From: Acidovorax sp. CCYZU-2555 | Lineage (GTDB): Bacteria > Pseudomonadota > Gammaproteobacteria > Burkholderiales > Burkholderiaceae_C | Reading direction: 5' to 3' | Length of the DNA stretch: 40,867 bases | NCBI RefSeq assembly: GCF_018413525.1 | Contig: NZ_JAHCDD010000054.1 | Location: 1 to 40,867 of the forward strand | Shown here: one piece after another, positions 17,227 to 26,306 of the stretch | Position numbering within the stretch: the stretch's first letter is position 1 | How the letters are laid out: each line of letters opens with the position of its first letter | The notes under the pieces: generated by a model | Databases searched by the model: none | What the model was told of the DNA's origin: nothing | The model's input: the letters and a program-made list of their open reading frames with translations, nothing else | Made by a program: the position numbers and the translations under genes

Positions 17227-17649
17227 ATGCTGACCGGAATAAACCACCTGACGCTGGCCGTCGAGTCCCTGGAACGCAGCGTTGTCTTCTACCAAGACCG
17301 GCTGGGCTTCACGCTTGCCGCGCGCTGGAAAACTGGTGCATATCTTGAACTTGGCAGTTTATGGCTGTGCCTGTCTGTGGACGCAAGCAGATCGCCGCTT
17401 CCCTTGCCGGAGTACACGCACTATGCCTTCTCGATCTCACAAGCAGATTTCGGCGCTTTTGTTGCCAGGCTGCGTGGGCTGGGAGTGCCCGAATGGAAGA
17501 TCAATGGCAGTGAAGGCGACTCGTTCTACTTTCTCGACCCGGACGGTCACAAGCTCGAAGCCCATGTGGGAAGCTTGGCTTCCCGTCTCGCCAAATGCCG
17601 TGCCCAGCCCTATGCGGACATGGAATTTTTTGACGCCAAGGCGCAGTGA
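17227..17649 (+). CDS. fosA: Fosfomycin resistance glutathione transferase FosA
   Basis: A 140-residue vicinal-oxygen-chelate protein that opens the fosfomycin epoxide with glutathione. It matches the FosA pattern throughout: [12 protein letters not shown] with metal ligand H7 and T9, [19 protein letters not shown] with H65, and [19 protein letters not shown] with E111, ending [11 protein letters not shown]. The Lys and Ser-Gly-type residues of the K+/fosfomycin site (WK-NGSEG) are largely present. All expected metal ligands are intact. It has its own start and sits alone on the + strand between two GNAT genes. A broader glyoxalase-family role is the alternative, but the match to FosA is specific. 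Confidence 0.88.
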   Translation: MLTGINHLTLAVESLERSVVFYQDRLGFTLAARWKTGAYLELGSLWLCLSVDASRSPLPLPEYTHYAFSISQADFGAFVARLRGLGVPEWKINGSEGDSFYFLDPDGHKLEAHVGSLASRLAKCRAQPYADMEFFDAKAQ

Positions 17650-17706
17650 ATTTTCAATCCGGGTGGCCATCGACTTCCGCTGGCGAGCGAATGGCACTGC
17701 GCCAGC

Positions 17707-18150
17707 TTACTTGTCACCATCCAACATCTGGTACCGCTTGATGAAGCGGCGTTCATCTGGCGCATAGCCTTGGTTTTGATAGAACTGGTGGGCTGCGGCT
17801 CTGTGGTCGCCGCTGGTGACTTCCGCACGCTCACAATTCAGCTGGCAGAAAAAGGTGTCCGCTTTGGAAACCAGCAATGCCCCAACGCCCTTGCCCCGAG
17901 CGTTTTCACTGACGACCAAAGAGGTGATACGCCCTATTCGTCCGACCTGATGAAACAACTCAAAGACGTGCAGGCTGATTACACCCACGATAACGTCGGC
18001 GTTTTCCACCACAACGACTGCGTCCATGGCGCTTGAAGCCAGAAGCCGTATCTTTTCCCGCACCAATTCCTCTGAAGCGCAATAGCCTAGTTGCTCCAAT
18101 AGATTCGCAATATTTCCAGCGTCGGAGTCCACCGCATCTCTTGCCTTCAT
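17707..18150 (-). CDS. GNAT family N-acetyltransferase
   Basis: A 147-residue protein. MKARDAVDSDAGNIANLLEQLGY is a typical GNAT N-terminus; the acetyl-CoA loop is SLVVSENARGKGVGALLV, and HQFYQNQGYAPDERRFIKR is the characteristic end of small aminoglycoside- or amino-acid-type GNAT enzymes. The start at 18150 was chosen by domain content; the longer open frame merely crosses the yghU 3' end. It converges on fosA, and its substrate is unknown. Confidence 0.82.
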   Translation of the reverse strand: MKARDAVDSDAGNIANLLEQLGYCASEELVREKIRLLASSAMDAVVVVENADVIVGVISLHVFELFHQVGRIGRITSLVVSENARGKGVGALLVSKADTFFCQLNCERAEVTSGDHRAAAHQFYQNQGYAPDERRFIKRYQMLDGDK

Positions 18151-18274
18151 CTTGAACTCTCCAAACTGGTCATAGCGCCCCTTTGATCCCCGTGCTCTCG
18201 TTCGATTGGCGGCAGATTCAATCTGCCGATGCCGCGCAGACGCCGGCGCCAGGCACCAGCGCCCGCCTGCACCC

Positions 18275-19054
18275 TCACTTGAACAGCGCGCGCCCCGCCT
18301 GCACCGCCGGCCGTGCATCGACCTGGTGCGCCCAGCGCAGCAGATGGGGATAAGCCTGCGCATCGAGAAACTCCGCCGCGTTGTACACCCGGCCCAGCGC
18401 GACACCCGCGTACCAGGGCCAGATCGCGATATCAGCAATCGTGTACTCGCTGCCGCAAAGGTACTCGTTGTCCTGCAGCTGGTTGTCGAGCACGCTCAGC
18501 TGGCGCTTGGTTTCCATGGTGAAACGATCGATCGCGTACTGGATCTTCTCGGGCGCATAGACATAGAAATGCCCGAAGCCGCCGCCCAGATACGGCGCGC
18601 TGCCCATCTGCCAGAACAGCCATGACAGGCATTGCGCGCGCTGCGCGCCGGTGGGCAGAAAGTGCCCGAACTTCTCGGCCAGATACAGCAGGATGGCGCC
18701 GGACTCGAAGATCGGCAGCGCCGGTGTTTCGCTCTGGTCGACCAGCGCGGGAATCTTGGAGTTGGGATTGATCGCGACAAAGCCGCTGCCGAACTGCTCG
18801 CCTTTCATGATGTCGATGCGGTGCGCATCGTAGGCCGCCCCCGCAACACCCAGGGCCGCGAGTTCCTCCAGCAGTATGGCCACCTTGACGCCATTGGGCG
18901 TCTCCATCGAGTACAGCTGCAAGGGCTTGTCGCCGCGCGCCAGCTCCTGCGTGAACTGGGCGCCGGCCGTGGGCCGGTTGATGTTGCCGAAGCGCCCGCC
19001 CAGGGCGGGCGGCGGGGTCCAGACCTTGGGCTGTTCGGAGGGGTTTTGTTCCAT
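18275..19054 (-). CDS. yghU: Glutathione-dependent disulfide-bond oxidoreductase YghU
   Basis: A 259-residue glutathione S-transferase superfamily member. The thioredoxin-like N-domain carries LQLYSMETPNGVKVAILLEEL and the glutathione-binding PALVDQSETPALPIFESGAI; the helical C-domain has LSWLFWQMGSAPYLGGGFGHF and IADIAIWPWYAGVALGR. These are hallmark segments of YghU/YfcG-type enzymes, which use two glutathiones to reduce disulfides. The N-terminal WTPP...GGRFGNINRPTAGA is also characteristic. A decayed duplicate of its last part lies at 16464-16627. Confidence 0.9.
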   Translation of the reverse strand: MEQNPSEQPKVWTPPPALGGRFGNINRPTAGAQFTQELARGDKPLQLYSMETPNGVKVAILLEELAALGVAGAAYDAHRIDIMKGEQFGSGFVAINPNSKIPALVDQSETPALPIFESGAILLYLAEKFGHFLPTGAQRAQCLSWLFWQMGSAPYLGGGFGHFYVYAPEKIQYAIDRFTMETKRQLSVLDNQLQDNEYLCGSEYTIADIAIWPWYAGVALGRVYNAAEFLDAQAYPHLLRWAHQVDARPAVQAGRALFK

Positions 19055-19111
19055 GCGATGTTCCTTCAGTTGACCGCATAGGATAGAACGGATGGCCGCG
19101 GCGTGCAGCGC

Positions 19112-20536
19112 TCAGACCAGCTTCCCCGGGTTCATGATCTGGTTGGGGTCGAGCGACTGCTTGATGCGCATCATCAAATCAAACTCGACTTCCGACTTGT
19201 AGTGGCGCATCTCGTCGCGGCGCAGCTGGCCCACGCCGTGTTCGGCGCTGATGGAGCCATCGGCGGCGGCGACCAGGTCGTGCACGATGCGATTGAACTG
19301 GCTGGTGGTGGCGGCCATCGCTTCGGGCGCCGTGTCCAGCGGCAGCAGCACGTTGTAGTGCAGATTGCCGTCGCCCAGATGGCCGAAATTGATGATGCGC
19401 ACTCCGGGCTGCAGCGCACGCAGCGCGGCATCGGCCGCGTGCACAAAGTCGGCGATCGCCGAAATCGGCAGCGCGATATCGTGCTTGATGGCCTTGCCCG
19501 CGCGCATCTGCGCCTGCGAGATGCCTTCGCGTATCTTCCAGAAGGCCTGCGTCTGCACGCCGCTGAGGCCCACCGCCACATCCTGCACGCTGTCGTTTTC
19601 CAGCGCCTGTTCCAGGCTGGTTTCGAGCAGCGCGGCCAGGCCCTCGCCCTGGGTGTCGGCCAGCTCGATCAGCGCGTGGAACGCGTGGTCACCGGCCAGC
19701 GGCGCGCGCACATCGCTCACATGTTCCAGGATCAGCGCCAGCGACGGCGCCGACATCATCTCGAAGGCCACCAGCCGCTCGCCGCAGTGGGAGCGCAGCT
19801 GCGCCAGCAGGGCCACCAGCGCATCGATATCGCGTGCGCCGACCCAGGCCGTGGCGCGTGCCACGGGGCGTGGCGAAAGTTTCAGCACCGCGGCGGTGAT
19901 CACGCCCAGCGTGCCTTCGGAGCCTATGAACAGATCGCGCAGGTCATAGCCGGTGTTGTCCTTGCGCAGCGCGCGCAGGCCGTGCCACACGCGGCCATCG
20001 GGCAGCACGACTTCCAGGCCCAGCGTGAGTTCACGGGCGTTGCCGTAGCGCAGCACGCCGATGCCGCCGGCATTGGTCGCGAGGTTGCCGCCAATGGTGC
20101 AGCTGCCTTCGGAGCCCAGGCTCAGCGGAAAGAAGCGGTCGACCTCCTGGGCCGCGGCCTGGATGTGGGCCAGCAATACGCCGGCCTCGCAGGTCAGCGT
20201 GTTGTTGAGCGGATCGATGGCGCGGATGCGGTTCATGCGCACCGTGCTCAGCACCACCTGCGCGCCGCTGCCGTCGGGCGTGGCGCCGCCGCTCATGCCG
20301 GTGTTGCCGCCCTGGGTCACCACGGGCGTATGCGTCTCGTGGCAGATGCACATCACGGCCGCGGTCTCGGCGGTGCTCGCGGGCCGCACGACGATGCTGC
20401 TGCGGCCGGTCCACTTCCCCAGCCAGTCGCTTTCGTACGGCGCCTTGGCTTCGCTGTCTGCGATCAGGCCGGCGTCACCCACCGCGGCATGCAGGCGCAG
20501 CAGCAGCCGGGGGTGCAGATTGCCCATGGCGCTCAC
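19112..20536 (-). CDS. FAD-binding oxidase, GlcD/D-2-hydroxyacid dehydrogenase type
   Basis: A flavoprotein of up to 474 residues. The FAD_binding_4 domain shows VVTQGGNTGMSGGA and SEGSCTIGGNLATNAGG; the FAD-oxidase C domain shows NFGHLGDGNLHYNV and SAEHGVGQLRR, whose His residues are typical of D-lactate/D-2-hydroxyglutarate dehydrogenases. Expected reaction: oxidation of a D-2-hydroxyacid to a 2-oxoacid. The GTG at 20536 overlaps the racemase stop (GTGA); an ATG at 20527 is an alternative. It is the second gene of the racemase-oxidase unit, divergent from the LysR gene. Confidence 0.88.
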   Translation of the reverse strand: MSAMGNLHPRLLLRLHAAVGDAGLIADSEAKAPYESDWLGKWTGRSSIVVRPASTAETAAVMCICHETHTPVVTQGGNTGMSGGATPDGSGAQVVLSTVRMNRIRAIDPLNNTLTCEAGVLLAHIQAAAQEVDRFFPLSLGSEGSCTIGGNLATNAGGIGVLRYGNARELTLGLEVVLPDGRVWHGLRALRKDNTGYDLRDLFIGSEGTLGVITAAVLKLSPRPVARATAWVGARDIDALVALLAQLRSHCGERLVAFEMMSAPSLALILEHVSDVRAPLAGDHAFHALIELADTQGEGLAALLETSLEQALENDSVQDVAVGLSGVQTQAFWKIREGISQAQMRAGKAIKHDIALPISAIADFVHAADAALRALQPGVRIINFGHLGDGNLHYNVLLPLDTAPEAMAATTSQFNRIVHDLVAAADGSISAEHGVGQLRRDEMRHYKSEVEFDLMMRIKQSLDPNQIMNPGKLV

Positions 20537-21192
20537 CAGCCCAGTTGAATGCGCCCCAGCGCCATCGACACCGCGGCCTGCGTGGGCTCGACCACGGGCA
20601 GACCCGTGGCGTCCTGCAGCGGTTCGCGGTACGCGGCCATGCCCGCGCAGCCCATCAGCAGCACGTTCGCGCCCTGCTCGTCGCGCAGCTGGAGGCCTGC
20701 GGCGACCATGGCCGAGAGCGTCGCGTCATGGTCGGCCAGCGCGGCCACGCCGCGGCCTATGGCGACTTCCCCCGCGACGCGCTGCGTGATGCCCATCGCG
20801 CCCCAGTTGCGCCAGTGGCGTGCGATCGAGCCCTGCAAAATGGCGACCACGCCAAAGCGCTGGCCCAGCGTAAGGGCCGTTAGCGCGCCGCATTCGCTGA
20901 TGCCCAGCGACAGCGTGCCGGGCATTTCGCGCAGCATGTGCAGGCCCGGGTCGCTGAAGCAGGCGGTGATGAAACCCGCGGCGCTTTCCTGGTGCTCCTG
21001 CGCAAAGCGCAGCACCGACAGCGCGGCGCGATCGACATCCTGCTGGGTCTGCACGCCCGGCGGGCCGTCGGCCAGCGTGACGCATTCGATGCGCGGGCCG
21101 CCCGCGCGGCGCAGCGGCGCCATGGCGGTGTCTATGCCGGCGGTGACGGCCTGGCTGCTGTTGGGATTGATGACGTAAAGCGTGTCGCGCAT
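20533..21192 (-). CDS. Asp/Glu/hydantoin racemase family protein
   Basis: A 219-residue cofactor-independent racemase. The two catalytic cysteines are C78 in ITACFSDPGL and C182 in LLMGCAGM, and the opening LYVINPNSS is typical of hydantoin racemases, allantoin racemases and maleate isomerase relatives. It is the first gene divergent from the LysR regulator. With a cyclic amidohydrolase across the regulator, a role in racemising a cyclic ureide or an amino-acid derivative is likely, but the exact substrate is unknown. Confidence 0.85.
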   Translation of the reverse strand: MRDTLYVINPNSSQAVTAGIDTAMAPLRRAGGPRIECVTLADGPPGVQTQQDVDRAALSVLRFAQEHQESAAGFITACFSDPGLHMLREMPGTLSLGISECGALTALTLGQRFGVVAILQGSIARHWRNWGAMGITQRVAGEVAIGRGVAALADHDATLSAMVAAGLQLRDEQGANVLLMGCAGMAAYREPLQDATGLPVVEPTQAAVSMALGRIQLGW

Positions 21193-21273
21193 GGGCTGCC
21201 TTGTGCAAGCGTGGAGAAACTTGGGCGAGTGTAGAAGCGCAAGGCGACTTGGACACTTGCCAATTCATGCGTC

Positions 21274-21291
21274 ATCATTAACACCTTGTTA
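21274..21291. promoter_or_regulatory. LysR-type binding site 1
   Basis: ATCATTAACA, three bases, TGTTA. The same 10+3+5 pattern recurs at 22220-22237. It lies 19 bases before the LysR start and 82 bases before the racemase start, suited to autoregulation and to control of the divergent operon. Confidence 0.6.
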
Positions 21292-21309
21292 TTCGTTAGC
21301 GCGTACACC

Positions 21310-22227
21310 ATGGCATTCAATCTCCGCCAGATCGAAGTTTTCCGCGCCGTCATGATCACCGGCTCCATCCGCGGCGCGGCGCAGCTGCTGTTCGTTTCCC
21401 AGCCCGCCGTGAGCCGCCTGCTGTCGCACACCGAGGCGCGCGTGGGCTTTCCGCTGTTCGAGCGCATACGCGGGCGGCTGTTCGCCACGCCCGAAGCCAA
21501 AAAGCTGTTCCATGAAGTCGAACTGGTCTATGCGGGCGTCAAGCGCGTGAACGAGCTGGCGCGCGAACTCAGCGAACACCAGGAAGGCATACTGAACCTC
21601 GTGGCCAGCCCCAGCGTGGGCCAGGCGCTGATTCCGCTGGCCATGGCCGAGTTCCGCCACAGCAATCCGCAGGTCAAGCTGACCTTCCAGTATCTGGGCC
21701 ATGCGCCGCTGACCGAGCGCCTGCTCAACCGCCAGGCCGATCTGGCGCTGACCATCTTGCCGGTCAGCCACCCGAATCTCGAAATGGAGGAGCTGGGCAG
21801 CGGCCGCCTGGTATGCATCTGCCCCTACAACCACCCGCTGGCGCGGCGCGCCACGCTCACGGTGGCCGATCTGCTGCCGTTTCCGCTGATCGCCTACGAC
21901 CGCGAATCGCCGTTCGGCGCCATGGTGCATGCGCTGTTCGCCGCCGTGGGCGAGACCGCGCGCGCCGCCATCGAGGCCGGCTCGCCGCAGAACGCCTGCG
22001 CGCTGGTGCAGGCCGGCGCGGGCATTGCGCTGGTCGACGAATTCTCGGCCAACAGCTGGACCGCGAGCAAGTTCGTGGTGCGCCCGGTGCTCAACGCGCC
22101 CGTGCTCAAGGCCACGCTGGTGCGGCTGCGCACCGAGCCCATGTCGCAGCCCGCCCAGGCGTTCGTCGAGGTATTGCAGCACGTGATGGAGCGCGAAGGC
22201 TTTCGCATTTCCGACCAAGATCATTAA
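21310..22227 (+). CDS. LysR family transcriptional regulator
   Basis: A 305-residue regulator. The winged helix is clear: MAFNLRQIEVFRAVMITGSI, RGAAQLLFVSQPAVSRLLSH and GFPLFERIRGRLFATPEAKKL. The effector domain follows from about residue 92 and resembles the NocR/OccR-type group used for opines and amino acids (for example VQAGAGIALVDEFSA). It sits between the racemase-oxidase unit and the large operon starting at 22409, and matching operator-like sites occur on both sides. ATG at 21310 is the conventional start. Confidence 0.92.
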   Translation: MAFNLRQIEVFRAVMITGSIRGAAQLLFVSQPAVSRLLSHTEARVGFPLFERIRGRLFATPEAKKLFHEVELVYAGVKRVNELARELSEHQEGILNLVASPSVGQALIPLAMAEFRHSNPQVKLTFQYLGHAPLTERLLNRQADLALTILPVSHPNLEMEELGSGRLVCICPYNHPLARRATLTVADLLPFPLIAYDRESPFGAMVHALFAAVGETARAAIEAGSPQNACALVQAGAGIALVDEFSANSWTASKFVVRPVLNAPVLKATLVRLRTEPMSQPAQAFVEVLQHVMEREGFRISDQDH

Positions 22228-22241
22228 CATGATGTTAATGA
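22220..22241. promoter_or_regulatory. LysR-type binding site 2 (20-bp palindrome with 1-base centre)
   Basis: TCATTAACAT, G, ATGTTAATGA is a perfect inverted repeat overlapping the LysR stop codon. It contains the ATCATTAACA-N3-TGTTA pattern of site 1. Its centre is about 64 bases before the transcription start predicted from the promoter at 22260-22288, the classical position of a LysR activator site. Confidence 0.65.
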
Positions 22242-22259
22242 CGACGGTCAAAGTGTCAC

Positions 22260-22288
22260 GCGACATGCGTGGGAGCGCTCGGAATAAT
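22260..22288 (+). promoter_or_regulatory. Candidate promoter of the amidohydrolase/ABC operon
   Basis: GCGACA (22260-22265), 17 bases, AATAAT (22283-22288). The -35 is poor, as expected for an activator-dependent promoter. It predicts a leader of about 115 bases before the SDR gene. Confidence 0.4.
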
Positions 22289-22408
22289 GGATGCAACTTC
22301 AACGCATCCAAGGCCGCTCCCCATGCTTTGCACCCGCCTTCACAGCGCCCGTTGCGCACCCCCTCTTTCCAGCACTGAGTCCCCCGTCCACCCAAGCGAG
22401 GTGGCGGC

Positions 22409-23188
22409 ATGAAGCTAGGACTCGAAGGCCGCCACGCGCTGGTCTGCGCTTCCAGCCGGGGCCTGGGCCGGGCCTGCGCCGAATCGCTGGCCGCCGAAGG
22501 CGTGGGCCTGACGCTGCTGGCGCGCGGCCGTGACACCCTCGAAGACACCGCCGAGCATATCCGCCGCACCTACGGTGTGCTGGTGCATGCCGTGGTGGCC
22601 GACATCACCACGCCCGAAGGCCGGGCCGCGGCGCTGGCCGCCCACCCTGCGCCCGACATCCTGGTGAACAATGCGGGCGGCCCCAAGCCCGGCCACTTCG
22701 AGGACTGGGACCGCGCCACCTGGATCGCGGCGCTCGACGCCAACATGCTTGCGCCCATAGAGATGATCCGCGCCACGCTGGGCGGCATGGTGCAGCGGCG
22801 CTTCGGCCGCATCGTCAACATCACCTCGTCGGCCGTGAAGGCGCCCATCGACATCCTGGGCCTGTCGAACGGCGCGCGCTCGGGCCTCACCGGCTTTGTC
22901 GCCGGCATCGCGCGCAAGAACGTGGCGCACAACGTCACCATCAACAACCTGCTGCCCGGCCCGTTCGAGACCGACCGCCTGCTCGAGACCGCGCGCCAAT
23001 GGGCCAAGGACAACGGCCAGCCCGAAGCCGAAGTGCTGGCGCAGCGCCGCGCCGCCAACCCGGCCGGGCGCTTCGGCCAGCCGCATGAGTTCGGCGATGC
23101 CTGCGCCTTCCTGTGCAGCGCCCAGGCCGGTTTCATCACGGCCCAGAACTTGCTGCTCGATGGCGGTTCCTACCCCGGCACTTTCTAG
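22409..23188 (+). CDS. SDR family oxidoreductase with atypical active site
   Basis: A 259-residue Rossmann-fold protein. The cofactor loop is CASSRGLGRA (13-22), with NNAG at 87-90 and the catalytic-type serines at 140-141. Where classical SDRs have YxxxK, this protein reads SNGAR (153-157) within LGLSNGARSGLTGF, so the catalytic Tyr and Lys are absent. This LSN-xxR pattern occurs in a known branch of SDR-like proteins whose chemistry is poorly defined. GAGG precedes the ATG. It is the first gene of the operon, 10 bases before the amidohydrolase. Confidence 0.85.
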   Translation: MKLGLEGRHALVCASSRGLGRACAESLAAEGVGLTLLARGRDTLEDTAEHIRRTYGVLVHAVVADITTPEGRAAALAAHPAPDILVNNAGGPKPGHFEDWDRATWIAALDANMLAPIEMIRATLGGMVQRRFGRIVNITSSAVKAPIDILGLSNGARSGLTGFVAGIARKNVAHNVTINNLLPGPFETDRLLETARQWAKDNGQPEAEVLAQRRAANPAGRFGQPHEFGDACAFLCSAQAGFITAQNLLLDGGSYPGTF

Positions 23189-23198
23189 TCTGCACGCC

Positions 23199-24674
23199 AT
23201 GACCCCAGCTTCTTTCGACCTCACGATACGCAACGGCCGCATCAGCAATGCCGATCGCACCTTCCACGCCGACATAGGCGTGCGCGACGGGGTGATCGTC
23301 GCGATCGCCCCCAATCTGCCTCCAGGCACCCAGGACATAGACGCCAGCGGCCGCTGGGTGCTGCCCGGCGGCATCGACAGCCACTGCCACATCGAACAGC
23401 TTTCGGGCATGGGCGTGATGTGCGCCGACGACTTCTACTCGGGCACCGTCTCGGCGGCGTTCGGCGGCACGACCACCATCCTGTCGTTCGCGGCCCAGCA
23501 CCGCAATGATTCGATCCCCGAAGTGGTGCAGTCGTATTCGCGGCTCGCGGCCGAGAAGGCTGTGATCGACTACGGTTTCCACCTGATCCTGACCAACCCC
23601 GACGAGACCGCGCTGCGCGAGCACCTGCCCAAAGTGATACGCGACGGCATCACGTCGCTCAAGGTCTACATGACCTACGACAAGCTCAAGCTCGACGACT
23701 ACCAGCTGCTCGAAGTGATGGCCGTGGCCGGCGAGGAAGGCGCGCTGATCATGATGCACGCCGAGAACCACGACATGATCCGCTGGATCGCCCACCGCCT
23801 GCTCGAGCGCGGCCATGTCGCGCCCAAGTTCCATGCCGTGGCGCACGACAAGCTCGCCGAGTCCGAAGCCACGAACCGCGCGATCGCGCTGGCGCGCCTG
23901 GCCGATGTGCCGGTGCTGATCGTGCACGTGGCCGGCCGCGAGACCGTGGAGGTGATTCGCAATGCGCGCCAGCTCGGCGCCGCGGTCTATGCCGAAAGCT
24001 GCCCGCAGTATCTGTTTCTCGAAGCCGACGACAGCGATCTGCCCGGCGTCGAAGGTGCGAAGTTCTGCTGCAGCCCGCCGCCGCGCGATGTCGATTCGCA
24101 GGAAGCGGTCTGGGACGGCCTCAAGGACGGCACGCTGGGCGTCTACTCATCGGACCACGCGCCCTACCGCTTCGACGAAACCGGCAAGCTGCCCAAGGGC
24201 GATGCCACCACGTTCAAGGAAATGGCCAACGGCGTGCCCGGCATAGAGCTGCGCCTGCCGCTGCTGTTCTCCGAAGGCGTGATGAAGGGTCGCATCAGCA
24301 TCGAGGAATTCGTCGCCCTCACGGCCACCAACCATGCACGCATGTACGGCCTGGCGCCGCGCAAGGGCGCGATCGCCGTGGGCGCCGACGCCGACATCGT
24401 GCTGTGGGACCCCGAGCGCAGCGTCTGCGTGAATGCCGCGATGCTGCACGACAACGTGGGCTACACGCCCTATGAAGGCCGGGTGCTGCAAGGCTGGCCC
24501 GAGCAGGTGTTCAGCCGTGGCCGCTGTGTCGTGCGCGACAACGCCTTGCAGGTGGAACGCGGAACGGGCCAATACATCGCCCGTGGCCGTCCCGACCCGC
24601 TGGCCAGCCGACCCACGCCGTCGCTCGAACGCGGCCGCTTCAGCGAACTCGTGGGCCTGCAGCGCCGCGACTGA
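23199..24674 (+). CDS. Cyclic amidohydrolase (dihydropyrimidinase/hydantoinase family)
   Basis: A 491-residue TIM-barrel metal hydrolase. The binuclear metal ligands are H62 and H64 (GIDSHCHIEQ), carbamylated K155 (SLKVYMTY), H187 (MMHAEN), H243 (IVHVAG) and D319 (YSSDHAPY), all intact. The family opens cyclic amides such as hydantoins, dihydropyrimidines and related ureides to N-carbamoyl or other amides. ATG at 23199 starts 10 bases after the SDR stop. No N-carbamoyl amino acid amidase is seen in the window, so the next step is unassigned. C-terminal residues 460-491 extend beyond the barrel. Confidence 0.88.
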   Translation: MTPASFDLTIRNGRISNADRTFHADIGVRDGVIVAIAPNLPPGTQDIDASGRWVLPGGIDSHCHIEQLSGMGVMCADDFYSGTVSAAFGGTTTILSFAAQHRNDSIPEVVQSYSRLAAEKAVIDYGFHLILTNPDETALREHLPKVIRDGITSLKVYMTYDKLKLDDYQLLEVMAVAGEEGALIMMHAENHDMIRWIAHRLLERGHVAPKFHAVAHDKLAESEATNRAIALARLADVPVLIVHVAGRETVEVIRNARQLGAAVYAESCPQYLFLEADDSDLPGVEGAKFCCSPPPRDVDSQEAVWDGLKDGTLGVYSSDHAPYRFDETGKLPKGDATTFKEMANGVPGIELRLPLLFSEGVMKGRISIEEFVALTATNHARMYGLAPRKGAIAVGADADIVLWDPERSVCVNAAMLHDNVGYTPYEGRVLQGWPEQVFSRGRCVVRDNALQVERGTGQYIARGRPDPLASRPTPSLERGRFSELVGLQRRD

Positions 24675-24714
24675 AATCCCTTTCTTCTTTTTCGATCTCT
24701 TCAGGAGTTCCCCC

Positions 24715-25566
24715 ATGACATCCACTTCCAAGTTCTCCGGCCTGCGCGCCCTGCCCTGCGCGCTGCTGGCCCTGGCCTCCACGGCCGCCATGGCGCAGGC
24801 GCCGCTGCGCACCGCTGTCGACGCGACGTTCGCACCCCATGCCATGGCCAAGCTCGGCGGCGGCGTGCAAGGCTTCAATGTCGATCTCGGCGAGGAACTC
24901 GCCAAGCGCCTGGGCCGCAAGATTGAAATCGAAGGCGCCGAGTTCTCCGGCCTGGTTCCCGGCCTCAACAGCAAGCGCTACGACTTCCTGGTCGCTCCCG
25001 TCACCGTGACGCCAGAGCGCGCCAAGTCGCTGCTGTTCACCGAAGGCTATCTTGACACCGACTACACGTTCCTGGGCACCAACGCCGCGCCGGCCATCGC
25101 CAAGCTCGAAGACCTCAAGGGCAAGACCGTGGCCGTCAACAAGGGCTCGAACTACGAAGGCTGGGCACGCGACAACGCCGCCAAGTACGGCTTCAAGTTC
25201 GATGTCTACGGCGCCAATGCCGACGCCGTGCAGGCCGTGCAATCGGGCCGCGCCGACTACAACCTGGCCGGCACCACCGTCGTCGCCTGGGCCGCCAAGC
25301 AGAACCCCAATCTGAAGACCAGCTACACCATCAAGACCGGCCTGGTATGGGCCCTGCCCTTCCGCGCCGACGACAAGGCCGGCCGCGACGCTGCCTCGAA
25401 CGCGCTCAAGTGCATGAAGAAAGACGGCACCGTCGCCAAGCTGGCCGTGAAGTGGTTCGGCTTCCAGCCCGGCGCAGACGATGCCGCCGTGAAGATCGCC
25501 CCCGGCACCGGCGTTCCCGGCACCGAAGGCTATGACGCCACCCCTGTGACCCCCAAGTGCGCCTGA
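24715..25566 (+). CDS. Amino-acid-type ABC transporter substrate-binding protein
   Basis: A 283-residue periplasmic binding protein of family 3. A signal peptide ends at AAMAQA (about residue 28). The mature part opens [15 protein letters not shown] and continues [28 protein letters not shown] and [11 protein letters not shown], the usual pattern of polar-amino-acid binding proteins. AGGAG precedes the ATG. It shares one base with the start of the ATPase gene (TGATG). The operon context suggests import of the substrate of the amidohydrolase or its product. Confidence 0.9.
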   Translation: MTSTSKFSGLRALPCALLALASTAAMAQAPLRTAVDATFAPHAMAKLGGGVQGFNVDLGEELAKRLGRKIEIEGAEFSGLVPGLNSKRYDFLVAPVTVTPERAKSLLFTEGYLDTDYTFLGTNAAPAIAKLEDLKGKTVAVNKGSNYEGWARDNAAKYGFKFDVYGANADAVQAVQSGRADYNLAGTTVVAWAAKQNPNLKTSYTIKTGLVWALPFRADDKAGRDAASNALKCMKKDGTVAKLAVKWFGFQPGADDAAVKIAPGTGVPGTEGYDATPVTPKCA

Positions 25567-26306
25567 TGCCCATTCTTGAAATTTCCGGACTGCACAAGTC
25601 CTATGGCGACAACGTGGTGCTGCGCGGCGTCGACCTGGAGGTGAACGCCGGCGAGCTGGTGTGCGTGATCGGGCCTTCGGGCTCGGGCAAGAGCACCATG
25701 CTGCGCTGCTGCAACCTGCTGGAGACGCCGACCAGCGGCACCATCCTGGCCAACGGCCACCAGGTGACGTCGGCCGTGGTCGACATCAACCGCCTGCGCC
25801 AGGACGTGGGCATGGTGTTCCAGCAGTTCAATCTGTACCCGCATCTCAACGCGCTCGACAACGTCGCGCTCGCGCTGCGCAATGTGCAAAACCGTCCCAA
25901 GGCCCAAGCCCATGCGCTGGCGCGCGAAGCGCTGGAGCAGGTGGGTCTGGGCGCCAAGGCCCAGGCCTTCCCCAGCGAGCTCTCCGGCGGCCAGCAGCAG
26001 CGCGTGGGCATTGCGCGCGCCGTGGCGCTCAAGCCCAAGGTGATCCTGTTCGACGAACCCACGAGTGCGCTCGATCCCGAACTCGTGGAAGACGTTCTCA
26101 ACGTGATGCGCGACCTGCGCCTGCGCGGCATGACCATGCTGGTCGTGACGCATGAAATGGCCTTCGCCCATGCCGCGGCCGACCGCGTGGTCTTCATGGA
26201 CGGCGGCGTGGTGGTCGAGCAAGGCACGGCCGCCGAGATGTTCGAGCACCCGCGCGAGCCGCGCACGCAAAGCTTTCTGGCGCGCTACGGGAGCCGACTC
26301 ACATGA
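25566..26306 (+). CDS. Amino-acid-type ABC transporter ATP-binding protein
   Basis: A 246-residue ATPase with all motifs: Walker [11 protein letters not shown]-loop [10 protein letters not shown], signature LSGGQQQR, Walker [13 protein letters not shown] and the switch His in VVTHEM. The sequence is of the GlnQ/HisP type. It overlaps the binding-protein stop by one base and the following permease start by four bases (ATGA at 26303). Confidence 0.95.
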   Translation: MPILEISGLHKSYGDNVVLRGVDLEVNAGELVCVIGPSGSGKSTMLRCCNLLETPTSGTILANGHQVTSAVVDINRLRQDVGMVFQQFNLYPHLNALDNVALALRNVQNRPKAQAHALAREALEQVGLGAKAQAFPSELSGGQQQRVGIARAVALKPKVILFDEPTSALDPELVEDVLNVMRDLRLRGMTMLVVTHEMAFAHAAADRVVFMDGGVVVEQGTAAEMFEHPREPRTQSFLARYGSRLT

